Shown one piece after another: positions 31,774 through 42,450 of a stretch of 64,000 bases of DNA. The stretch spans positions 79,291,501-79,355,500 of the forward strand of contig JAZHRO010000013.1 in assembly GCA_037157565.1 (NCBI GenBank), given 5' to 3'. The translations under genes were made by a program, and so were the position numbers. Within the stretch, counting starts at the first letter, position 1; each line of letters starts with the position of its first letter. Below the pieces are notes generated by a model that was not told the origin of the DNA, made no database searches, and saw only the letters and a list, made by a program, of their open reading frames with translations. The DNA is from Thalassia testudinum (Eukaryota > Streptophyta > Magnoliopsida > Alismatales > Hydrocharitaceae).

Positions 31774-34551
31774 TGATGAGAACCGCATCATGAGCCATAA
31801 CTAGCTCATTTTGACCCAATAAAGAAGATAAAAGCTCCTACATAACCGAGAAGAAGGCTTAACTGAAGGAATAAGTGCTCTGAGAAGAAAATATGAAATA
31901 AAGGTTAAAACTGCAATTTTACCATTGCAGTACATAAATGGGATTTCTCAGAGGCAAAACATAGGTCAAATGGGCTAAATGAGATAAAAAGTTGGTTGAG
32001 TCAATCAGAAATAGGTTTATGTGCAATCTACGAATTAAATGACACTTGATAACCCTAAAACAGACCCACTTAAATTAACAAGGTTTCAGTCAGGATAAAA
32101 ATCAAGTAAACCCTCTCAAAATCATGGAAAAATATCCTCTAGGGTTTAGAACACTCAATTTGGCCTTTGGAACCCAGTTTGATCTAGATTAGGGTCCTAG
32201 CACATTAATTGACCTAATTTGGGTTTCTACGCAAAATGTCCAATCAGATGAGGTCAAACCTAAAATCCAACTTCTCCATTGGATTCCTTAGGTCCAAATT
32301 AGCTTTATACCAAAATTTGGATCCAAGGGGAGGTCATCTTGACCTACTTTGCAATTTAGTACACCCAAATCATAATTTGGTCCCTATCTTTTGAATATCT
32401 TTGCAGAAAGCCCCCTAAGTTCCTCGCCACCTTTGCAATCAGGTCCTGCCGCCATTGTTAGGCAGAACCGATCTCCGGCGAGGTTTAAAGAGGGATTCCT
32501 CCCCAATCCCTTAGAGATCCCTCCGAGAAATGGAAGGGAGATTCTCTGAGGAATTCCCTTCCTTCTAAAGCCAATTACAATCTCTGGTGTGAACCCAATC
32601 TCTCGTGCGAACACATGAGAGATTTGGGTATCCACCCTCTTTCCATCTCTGGCGAGCCGGCAGAGATTGATTGCGCGATCTCCACGCGCTAGAAGGTTCG
32701 GCCAACGCCTATAAAAGGTTCCCCAGACCCGACCGCAGATCCTCAACATGATTTTGACGGAGATTCCCCCAAATTTCCCTCTCTCCCATCTCCGGCCAAG
32801 AGACCCACAAGCTCGGGCGACCTCCTCCCCTCGTTCTCGTCGCTCTGCTGCCATACCAGCAACAGAGTCAACTTCGCCACTACCTCCCACGTCGCGCCGT
32901 ACCAAGCGCGCGTGCCCCTGACCTCATCCTGGTCGCCGCTCCCTCCCTCAGGGTTCTTCCCCGACGACGGCAGTTATGCGCCGACCACTCCGCTGCCTCC
33001 CTTCCTTCCAGATCACTCTAGATACCCTCTCCATCCTCTCCTCTCTCTTTTCCCCCTGCTATTTTATCTAATTACCCCCCGACAGTGCCTGAACACCTCC
33101 ATCTTCCTCGCCTCCGACCGACCTCCGGCGAGCCGCTCCCACCACTCCGCCCCTCCACACGGCTCGCCAACCCTCTCGTAAGCTCCGCCTCATCACTAGG
33201 AGCAACTTCCGCCCATCCATCATCCTTCTACACCTCCACCACAGTCCCTCGAACAACCCCACACTTCCGACCACAGGTTGACCAAGGCACGCACGCCTAG
33301 GCCATCCTATGTCCTGCAGCACCGCGCATCATCGTCGCTGCGCCACGGCGAAGGTGCCAGCTAGTCTGATTGGGCCAATAGGCCGTGCTTGTGTATGACA
33401 GGTTGCAGCTCCTGCCGCCATTGACGGTTGAAGCAGCAAGCAGCTTCGCAGCAGCTCCAGGTGTCAGATCTCCTAGGTTCCAGGCGCAGCAGGTTCACGT
33501 GAGTGTTGCGAAGCCCTCGGGGCCAGCAAGTTGCGCTGCGAAGCTCCCAGCCTTGGCCATAGCACGAAGAGAGCTCTGCGGGCGCACGTGGAATTGGGAC
33601 AGATAAGATAGTCCCACATCGTGGAATCGCAAAACACAAGTATAGTATAAATTGTTTTTGTGTTTTATGCTCACTGCCTTCAAAAGCACAGGGGTGAGGT
33701 CCCTCACCTGACCCACGCCTTCCTCGTCCGCGGTTTCACCTCGAGGATCTGGCAGGATCCGACCCGACCCAAACCTACGCACTCCTCGCGCATCACCCAC
33801 CTGCAGGTGCGCCTGGTCCCGGGTGCGAATCCGACCCGATTACCCATGTGGCTCTGGGAGAGCGTCCTTGAGCGAATTGCAGAGAAAGAGAGAGATGTTT
33901 GGGTAGAGGGACGGGGGTAGGTTTTGCATTGGTTGTGGTTTGCGCAGGAAAGAAGGAGCAGAGGAAGAAGCGAACACTTAGCCACTGCAGCAAGGGAAGA
34001 AAAGAAGGAAGAAGAGGCTGAATGTAGCTGAGAAAGGAGAAGCCCTCGCAGAGAAGACAAGGAAGGAGAAAACTTCGAAGGAAAAGCACAAAGAAGGAAC
34101 AGGAGCAGAAGAAGAAGGAACTCTGAAGAAAGGAAGCTGAGCAAGGCAGAGATCTGAGAGAAGGAAGGACTGCAGAAAAGCCCAAAAAGAAAAGGAAGAC
34201 AAGAGAGGAACAAAGGCAGGAAGAAGAAGCCTTCGCAAGAAAAGAAGCAGAGAAGACAAAGAAGAAAAAGGAAGAAGAGAGAAAGAAGATTACGTTTAAG
34301 ACGTCTGATATAGAAATCAGACGTCAAATTCTGTTTTCTTTTAGAAATTCTTTTTATGTAACTCTCTTTTAATCAATTACTTTCATTTAAAAGTTGCATT
34401 CCTTGGTTTTGAAAGTACTGAGATTGCTCCCTGTGTTCGACCTCGGAGACTCTAGTTTTCGAGTAATAAAATTCTATATTTATTTGAACGTTTTTTCGGT
34501 TATACTACAACGTGATATTCTCTTTAAAACCCGCACAAAAGCGTACGAACA
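31774..34551 (+). mobile_element. E3 3' LTR / E4 5' LTR, 2778 bp
   Basis: It starts TGATGAGAACCGCATCA and ends TACGAACA. TATA at 32710, snRNA-like USE at 33611 and purine tract at 33950-34295 match the 5' LTR. It is followed 3 nt later by a perfect tRNA-Asp PBS, so it is both the 3' LTR of E3 and the 5' LTR of E4. Confidence 0.93.
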
Positions 34552-34554
34552 TTT

Positions 34555-34572
34555 TGGCGCCGTTGCCGGGGA
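34555..34572 (+). promoter_or_regulatory. E4 primer-binding site (tRNA-Asp)
   Basis: TGGCGCCGTTGCCGGGGA is an 18 of 18 match to the complement of the plant tRNA-Asp 3' end. It is the best-preserved PBS in the window. Confidence 0.95.
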
Positions 34573-35673
34573 GCAACGGGCACTTTTAAAGCTTTTGATT
34601 ACAACTTTTCTATCCAATATTTGACCTAACTTCTCTCTCGTGTTGTGTTCAAGGAGGGAAAGCAGAACAAAAAGGAAAGAAGAGCTGCTGCACAACAGAC
34701 ACTCCAAGGAACAGGTAATTTTCATAAGCCCTCTCTCTTAACCCTCTCAAAATCTAAAAAGGAAAAAAAGAAAAAAAAATCAACTTAGGGCTACCTGTTT
34801 CATATTTAGTAACTCATCAAGTTGCCTGAATTTCATTTCAACACATTTTTGTCTGTTCATCCAACTAAGGCAACTAGGGCTAAAACTTTCTTGATTGAGC
34901 TCTAGGTGCAAGTTTTTGAGACAACTAAATTGGACTCACTAGAGCCAAGTTAGGGATTGCAAAGCTAGGGTTTTTAGAGACACATCTTCTCTGAAACAAA
35001 GAAACAAATTTTCCAAAAAGAGGTGTGCCTAAACCGTGTTTGAAAAGATCTATACAAGAGGAACCCTAAGCAAATTAGGCTATTAATCCATTTGAACCAT
35101 AAAAGAAAAGGACCTAAAAACTCTCAAAGGAACAAAAGATGAAGTTGATCCCTTGGGTCAACCAACCTTAAAATTAGGTCACTTTTTCACTAAAAATACC
35201 TAAAAGTTCAAGTGGAACATTAAGCACCTTGATCTTAAAGTAAAAAAGGTAGACTTAAGAGGTCAAGGTCTCCATTCTGGTCTACCTGGAACTGCAGTGA
35301 CAAGAGAGGACAGGTGGGGGAAACCCTATAACTCGTGGGGACGCTCTACCGTGTAAGGGTCTTTGCGGGACTCTCCCTCTCTGGCTGCCTAGGTATTTCT
35401 CAGGTGGATGATCTTCTGATCCAGGGGTCCATCTACCCCGAACCTCTATAGTCACCCAACAATTTTTGGGTGTCTTGATTGGGTCCAGCACCTTCTAAAT
35501 CTCATCACATCCTTTGGTGCATGTTCGGTAGGAGGTCCTTAAGGCCACCCTTAAGACCTCCTTTATAAATTCACTCTCGTCGAGGCCAAGCCTCGACACC
35601 CTTGTTTGTGCAGCAACCCCACTATATAAATCTTTCATCTGATTCAGACCCCGGTTCTCCTTCTTCGTCCATC

Positions 35674-36474
35674 ATAGCACAACCCATTGAAGAGGAGAAC
35701 AACCTTGAACACCAACTTCAACGCCTGAACGATCTCTTTCAGAACTTTGTAAACCCACCGCAGCGACCTATGATGTGAGATCACTATAATCCAGCTGCGG
35801 TGGCAATCGAACCCCGAGTACGAATCCCAATTGGAGGACCTGATTCTGAACTGAAGCCCAATATGATTCATGCCATACCGAAGTTCCATGGGCTTAACTC
35901 TGAGGATCCATTCCAACACATCAAACAACTCAAGCATATGGCCCAGACCTTCGGGTCAGATGTACAAAACTGAAATATCCTACTCATGAAAATGTTTTTG
36001 TTCTCCCTCTTGGACAAGGTCGCACATTGGTATCAGACTCAGACCCGTCCGATCAACACATGGGAGGAATTGCAGTCCGAATTTTTGAAAAAATTCTTCC
36101 CCGTTGGCCGGACGAATGCCTTGTGCCACCAGATCACTCATTTCACTCAACAACCGGGAGAACCTCTTCACGAAGCTTGGGATCGATTCCTAGATCTCAT
36201 GCGAAAGTGCCCCCATCACGGAGTTCCTAAGTGGGAACAAGTCCAGTCTTTTTACCAGGGACTCCGTGAAGATATTCGATTATTCATCAATGCAACGTGC
36301 GGAGGAAACATCATGGGTCAACACGAGGACACGGTGTGGGAGATTCTTGAAAACATGTGCGAGAACTCCATAAATAATGACTCCATGGGCTTATTCGGTA
36401 GGACGAATGCCCACGCATCGACGAATCTAAGAGGGACACATGAGATGCAGGACCTGTCGTCTTCCGTCGACTTG
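35674..36474 (+). pseudogene. gag: E4 gag, truncated
   Basis: The E3 start ATG is ATA here (35674-35676). It carries the same TGA as E3 (35776-35778) and a further TGA at 35971-35973. The capsid region (MKMFLFSLLDKVAHW ... FLKKFFPVGRTNA) is otherwise preserved up to 36474, where NA2 sequence replaces it. The open frame continuing to 36573 reads into NA2 and is not native. Confidence 0.88.
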
Positions 36475-37363
36475 TGGGGTCAGCACAAGGGCAAACCCAG
36501 TGTATATCTCCTCATATTATGCTACTTCCCTGCTTCTTCCTTAAGTGTTCTGGAATTCTTGTGCATTTTATGAGTTGGGATCTGGACAACCGACCAATGG
36601 GTTGTTACCCATGATAACTTGCCAGCCATACTCGTGCGGTGAAGTGTGGCTTATTTCTTTTTTCCTTTTCTCTTTTTTTATTTTCCATTTTCTTTTAAGT
36701 AGCTAGCTTTCCTAATCTAAGATTTACCCAAAGACAGTAGTAAAAGAGAATGGTCCTGTGGCTGGACTCTAGACAACCTGCCAATTGGCTGTTAGCCATG
36801 ACAACTTGCCAGCCATACCACCCTAGAAGGTTTATTAGCTACCCAATTTTCATTAGAACCACCAATAAGTGAGTCAATGCAATATGTGTGTAGATGCTTA
36901 AACTAAAAATCCCTGCCAAATCAGAGGGTGGGTTGATAAGTCGTATACTTATCACCCTACTTTATTGACCAGATTAAAATAAATTAAGGTGGCGAGGACT
37001 TGAGACCAAGTCCACATTTTAGTGGACACCCGAACTGATTAGGTCCAAAGACCTGAAGAGTTTAAGCGATTAGGTCCTCAATGTATCATTTCCTAACATC
37101 GACAAGCTTCTAATACCTAAGTTTTCTTTTCCTAATTAAATTTTTTTTTGATAAAAAGAAATAAAATTAGTTCAAGTTGACAATTTTGTACTCTGATCCT
37201 ATGAATTACCGCCCCCCACGCCTAAGTTGGACAATGTCCTCATTTGAAAAATAAATTTATGCAAGGGAGTAAGGAAAGAAATCACCTAAGTTGTAATAAT
37301 GAATTCGATCAGCTTGAATCCTCTGGGTTGCCTCCCAGGAAGCTCTGAGTTTAGTGCCTTCAG
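36475..37363 (-). other. NA2 3' UTR, truncated
   Basis: On the minus strand it matches the E1 3' UTR (about 6390-7170) through long stretches. These include the PPT-like tract (37211-37244), the GGTGATAAGT..ACGACTTATCAACC segment (about 36955) and both copies of the GGTAAC module. It ends at 36475 where E1 continues with GTAAAAAAAT. Confidence 0.85.
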
Positions 37364-39255
37364 CTAGGCATAGCACAAAGATAACGAAGGATCAATTACT
37401 AGAATGGTATGGGTAAAGAAGGTGAATAGAAAACTAGCCAGACCTAGAGTTTGAAGTCCGCAGATGCGAACTAGATTATGGTGGAGTTCCATCCCTAAGG
37501 GACGGGAACTCAGAAAGTCATTGGTCATGCATGTCTTAGTCCATTCGTCTCTCTTCCTTTGGGCATGCAGACTAGAAGTTTGCTTGGATAGATGTAACCC
37601 TAATCTATAATGGCAGACATTTAGATTGTTAGAAGTTGTTCTTGTCCTTATAAAATTAGGTTGAAGGTGATGATGAAGCATAGGGTTTTTATTTCTCCAT
37701 GAATCTAAGTCATAAGGGTCATAGGGGTCCTGATAAAAGGTCGGTGGCTTGATCGACTTAGGATCTCGAAAGTCATTAGCTCCTTCTTTGATTTTGTTGT
37801 CCTTAGGGGGAATCATTTCTGTATCCATCCAAAAACTTGATTTCAACAAAATGTTCTCTTCTTCTTCTGGAAGTTTGGAATCCAAAGGTTTAGCCAACTC
37901 CACATTGGTTGTATTAACACCTTTAAGACTTGGGTTAGCTACAAAAGAATGTGTTTGATCAATCATGATTGATTGAAGTGGGTCAAAGTGAAAATCCTCC
38001 TCATCCTCAATCATGATTTCCTTATTTAATTTCTCATAACCATTGGACCCTGAAATCCTATTCATCTCTTCCAAATCATATTCAATCATCAGGGAAGGAC
38101 TTGTGATGGAGCTAATTTCATCATTCATTTCATGCTCTAGTTCTTCCCATTGCCTTTCCTTTAAATCCATGATGGGGTTGTTAAGTATTTTATAATCAAG
38201 GTGTTCAGAGTTAGATTCCCCATCCCTAAATCTTGATGTCCCTACTACTAAATTATTATCACTCAATTTCGAGGCATCGACTCCAATATTATCATTCATC
38301 ATTTTCAACTTGTTTGTGTTCCAAAAGATCCTCAATGCTTTCCAAAGTTGGGGGAGTGTTAATAGTGGACTACACCAATTTTGGGCAACTAGGTGTGGTC
38401 CAATCAATTATCACAGGGCCATGTTCAATTGTCTATAAGAAAGAAGTTTCTTTTTGCACTTTTTGTTGGCCCTCTTCATCCAATTGTTGGAACATATCCA
38501 TCATGGCTTGTTTCCCCTCAATCAATTCTTGATTCTGTTTATATAACTCCAACTGAAGGCTATCAAGAATTGACTAAGTGTCATAAGGTTTCCCTTGGAT
38601 TTCCTCAGCATTCAAATCAAGGTTAGGAGGGTATGGTTGAGGATGTGCATTAGAGTCCATACTGGGGTTTAAGTTCTTGGGTGGGTCCTCTATTCTATCA
38701 TTTTCAGAGTCCAATTCTTTAAGAGGCACCATTTTCTATTTAGTTCTACTCCCAGTCAGATTCTTCATCAGAGGTCCAAAGCAAGGTTTGATCATTCTTG
38801 ATTTGCCTAGGTTTATGATCATCCTTTGATTTCCATTTTTCTAGAATTTCATCCAATCCATAGGTCAAGTAGGAGAGAACCTTGAATTCAGATGACCTAT
38901 CTTGGTTAGGGTTTTGGGAAGGGTGGGAGCCTTGGTGTTCTCCTAGAGTGTAAGTCCCATTAGATTGGTTAGTGGGTGGGTGGGGCCTAAAAGAAAAGTC
39001 ATCACAAGGAGAATCAAGATATGGATCGTACCCTTAGGTGGGTGGGTTGTATGTATCCCAATAGGAAGTTGGTTCGAGTTGAGTGAAATTGGGATAGTTG
39101 GGATAAGAAGGGTCTTCAAGATAATCAGATCTTGGATTGTATCCTCAACTAGGTGGCTGGTTATCCCAATTAAACTATTGATACAATCTACCTGGATTAG
39201 AATACAAATCATGTTGGGGATAGTTTGGGTAGGATGGATCAGCATTAAAATCCAT
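37364..39255 (-). pseudogene. NA2 ORF: unrecognised protein, Tyr/Pro/Asn-rich start, coiled-coil middle, acidic C-terminal half
   Basis: I do not recognise this protein. ATG at 39255 (MDFNADPSYPNYPQ). The first roughly 165 residues are rich in Tyr, Pro, Asn and Asp with repeated PSYPNYP-like pieces. A frameshift near 38745 leads to a segment with a likely coiled coil (LQLELYKQNQELIEGKQ, about 38540). Another shift near 38300 leads to a long open stretch to 37364, acidic and Asn/Glu/Ser-rich. Several in-frame stops are present. No Gag, protease or Pol motif is found. Composition order matches the NA1 ORF. Confidence 0.6.
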
Positions 39256-39427
39256 GGGTTGGAAGAAGAAGAAGAGGGATGAGCAAATTAAGTATGCACA
39301 ATCAAAGAAGCAAAACTAGGCCCCTAGGTGACCTAGAAGCCTTGAAGAGAGTGATCGAATCTGCAAGCACTTAAACCTCCCTTCCTAAAGTTATTCTAGC
39401 CAAGTTGATTATGAGGGGGTTGAGAGG

Positions 39428-39516
39428 AAGGTTCTTCCTTTGGCTTGCGTCATCGGTTCCTTTGTACCCCACAACCATGGTCGTTTGACACTTCCTTGCA
39501 ACCTAGACACCAGATT
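39428..39516 (-). promoter_or_regulatory. Conserved leader motif, NA2 copy
   Basis: The minus strand reads AATCTGGTG, TGTCAAACGACC (39490-39479), ATGGTTGTGGGGT and AAAGGAAGAACCTT. It is nearly the same as E7 58681-58767. Confidence 0.72.
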
Positions 39517-40221
39517 CCACAATGGGAATTAAGGCCAAGCACTTAACAAACACAATCACACTCCCAGGACTTAGATTGGTCCTATCTATGGGTCATGTTT
39601 GTGCACAATTGGGTGCCATGACCCAATGCCAAAATAAGTGTTCTTTATCAAGCAAGATTAAGATACGTGATTTTTAGGGTTTAAACCTTACTTTAATGGC
39701 TTTTAAAATTTCACTTGTTTATGCATGTAAACAAGGCACAAATGTATAGTCACACAGCTGGGGAAGATTGATTTTCTTTAAGGCCTTTTGTGTAGCTATA
39801 AAGTTAAAAACTCCCTACTGTGGAAGATCCTAGGGTGTGCAGCTTCTACTGAATGAATCTTTTTTTTTTTAGATTTTTTCAAGAAGGGTCCAACCAAAAC
39901 AAGCAATAACCCTATCTTGACTGAAATCAAATGATCTTTTCAAAAAAATTAATGTCAAATTTTTTTGAGAACAATAGACCACCCAAATTCATGTTTTCCC
40001 AAGAGGGGGTCAATCAATCCAGAACTTTTAGATCAATGTGCAAATTTAAGATTTTGATTAGAACATGCACTAATAAATTTCAAATGCAAAAATGATCTTG
40101 AGAAGTGTAGAGAATTTCAAGATCTTTTTAGAAATATAAATCTCTCACAAATCCAAGCTGCGTGGAGTTTGCAAAAGAAAGAACACCCTACAGATCTCTA
40201 GAACTTAGGTCAACCTTACAC

Positions 40222-40226
40222 ACTTC
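40222..40226. repeat. Left target-site duplication of E5 (acttc)
   Basis: A perfect match to acttc at 53421-53425. Confidence 0.93.
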
Positions 40227-40454
40227 TAATAAACGCTAGTTTATCATCATTCTTATGCACTAAAATAAGCCTAGCTCTTAGGATTTTACTCTGCAAACAG
40301 GTTTTTGGGTTGCATTTAGGCATTCACTAGGTTAAGCAAGCATTCCATTTTCTTTTGTTGTTTTAATGTGTTTTTGTGAGTGTTAGGGATGAACAGATAT
40401 GCAGATCCCTAGAACCCTAGCACTCAAGAAGGCAATTGGTGAAGAAGGAAATCA

Positions 40455-41095
40455 AACTAGCTGGAACTCAGCTTGATCTAGCTCACCACAGCTGGAACCT
40501 AGCTCACTTGAACTAGGGTTAGCTCATCCCAGCTCCATTCAGCTAATCTTAGCTGAATGGCAGCTCAAGAGAGTTCATCTTACCTCACCCTGGCTAAAGT
40601 CAGCATAGATCCCGCTCAACTTAGCTGAGTCTAGCTCATCTCAGCTCCCACTAGTCCACAGGGAGCTCTAGCTAGCTCAGCTGAGTTGACAAGAGTTCAC
40701 CCCAGCTCAGATCCAGCTACATCCAACTCCACTCAACCCCAGCCAGCTGAAGAAGAACTCATTCCAGCTCAGGAAGCTCAAGTCCAGTTCCCGGGGACCC
40801 AGCTTAGCTCAAGCTAATTGAGCTAAGCTACCTTAGCTATCTCAACCAGCTCAATCCTCCTCGGGAGCACTAGACCCAGCTCACTTTAGCTTGGCTTAGT
40901 AGCTAGCAAAGAACTAGCAAGCTAAGCCAGCTAGAGTAGCCCCATGTTGACCTCTTCAACAGCTGCCTGCTCCACTTCAGCTTTAGATTCTTCAGAACCA
41001 GCTCCTCTCTTCAAACCCCAGCTCCAATGCCTCCTCCTCTACTCCTCCATTAGCTAAGCTAGCTTAGCTTAGCTTAGCTTAGCTATGCTCCAACT
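40455..41095. repeat. AGCT-saturated block of family C LTR
   Basis: About 45 AGCT tetramers occur in 640 bp by hand count; random expectation is two or three. It contains a perfect dyad with arms AGCTTAGCTCAA and TTGAGCTAAGCT (40801-40829) and ends in an AGCTT run (about 41055-41085). The block is also at 51386-52050 and 59930-60563. Confidence 0.9.
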
Positions 41096-41547
41096 TCCTT
41101 GGCTTGTACCACCCCAAAAACCCACCTAACAACTCCACCCAACTTGCTCCACCTAAGCTCCACATAAGCAAAACTACTTGGCGCCAACCTAGCCTACCCA
41201 CCACCTCCAAAACACACCTAAAAGTGGCACTAAAACCAACCTAACTACCCCCTTGTTGGTGCCACTTTTCCCTCCAAAAATCCCCTTCATCTCCACCACA
41301 CATCTCCCCTTAAACCCATCTCCACCCTCCACATAACCCCTCCTTCTAGAACCTTTCTTGGCGCCACCTAGACCCCCTTCTAGAAGCTATTCTGGCACAA
41401 ACTTCAAGGGGTGTCACCACCCATAACCACCCCCTAGGTGTCCCTTGGGTTGGCACCAAATGCCCTTAGCCATAGGATCCCCAACCACCTCTATCCTTCC
41501 ATCTTAGCCCTCCATTTCAAGAGGCACCTTAACCCCCCATCCTACCC

Positions 41548-41556
41548 TATAAAAAG
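41548..41556 (+). promoter_or_regulatory. TATA box of E5 5' LTR
   Basis: TATAAAAAG lies in CCCTATAAAAAGACCAC. Copies are at 52514-52520 and 61026-61034. Confidence 0.78.
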
Positions 41557-42450
41557 ACCACTACCCACCACCATTCAAAGCATCCTTGGCTAGCAAATTC
41601 ACTCTCATATTCTACCTAGAAGCCCACGCCCAAGAGAGAAGAAGAAGAAGATTAAGGGGATATTCTATCCCCTTAGTGCCTTCCCCTCATCCCTTCTCTC
41701 TTGTGTCCACGCCAGCCAAAGGAGAAGCCAAGCAAGGAAGATCTTTAGAGGAGATCTTAAAGGTGGTCCACGCCACCTTGGAGGAGCTTTTGAGGGTGGT
41801 GCACTCCCACCCCTTGGAGGAGAGCATTGAAGGTGGTAGCTTTCACCTTGGGGGAGCTCTCACGGAAGGAGAAGAAGGAGGCCCTCTTTTCAAGCCAAGG
41901 AGCAGCTAGGCTTGGAGCAAGAAGACTCCCTTCTTCACCAAATTTTGCAAGAGGATTTGTGTTTCTTTTGTTGGTTTTAGATTTTTTCATTTCTAGTAAA
42001 AGCATTCCTCTACTTGTCTTGGAAAAAGAACATAAATTCTAATTAATCAAATTGCCTTCTTTTTAATTTTCTATTGCAATTGTTATTGTTGTTGTAGACT
42101 TATTCTACTTCCACTCCCTGATTACTCTAGGCCTCCACTTGCCTAGAGTGAGCTTAGGTAGTGGACTTTTTAATCTCTTAACTTTCAACTTAGCATTTTA
42201 GGTGTTAGCACTTTTTCGTCACAATTCGCACTTTGCCCATATTATTTCAAAACACAAAAAAAAAATTACATATTTAAAATATCAAAAAGAAAGTTGAGAT
42301 CTATTTTGTAAGCAAGAGAATTGAATTACAATTTTTGCCTCCTTGGACGACCCTAGATACTCCCACTATCTAGGATATAAATTTAAAAGCATATGCGAAT
42401 TCGCGTGTTACGACATTAAAAACCCACCTTTGCAAATCACGTGTGTTGCA

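Larger units (their letters stand above)
20736..34551 (+). mobile_element. E3: Athila element with both LTRs, 13.8 kb (family B)
   Basis: 5' LTR 20736-23519, PBS 23523-23540, leader, gag 24641-25981, pol to 30177, 3' UTR, polypurine tract 31751-31773, 3' LTR 31774-34551. The LTRs differ at 8 positions in their first roughly 250 bp, about 3 percent. The 3' LTR is followed directly by another PBS and partial gag (E4), so the 3' LTR is shared by two internal regions. The left flank is accgc (20731-20735); no matching right flank is visible. It is coding-dead: two stops in gag, one stop and one frameshift in pol. Confidence 0.93.
34552..36474 (+). mobile_element. E4: second, partial internal region of family B
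   Basis: PBS, leader and the first roughly 800 bp of gag lie directly after the shared LTR and are nearly identical to E3 23520-25440. Homology to E3 ends at GTCGACTTG (36474), within the gag region SSVDL. From 36475 the sequence is the reverse-strand 3' UTR of NA2. E4 has no right end of its own. Confidence 0.9.
39256..40226 (-). other. NA2 untranslated leader, proximal part
   Basis: Non-coding, continuing at 53421 beyond E5. It contains the conserved leader module (39428-39516) about 170-260 nt before the ORF. AT-rich, no gene seen. Confidence 0.7.
40227..42450 (+). mobile_element. E5 5' LTR, 2224 bp, 3' end deleted
   Basis: It aligns throughout with 51153-53420 and 59680-61934. It lacks about 30 bp present in the other two near 40885 (between two AGCTCAC words) and lacks its last few bases, removed with the PBS. 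It has the AGCT-rich block (40455-41095), the TGGCGCCA-type word cluster (41178-41460) and TATAAAAAG at 41548. Confidence 0.93.
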
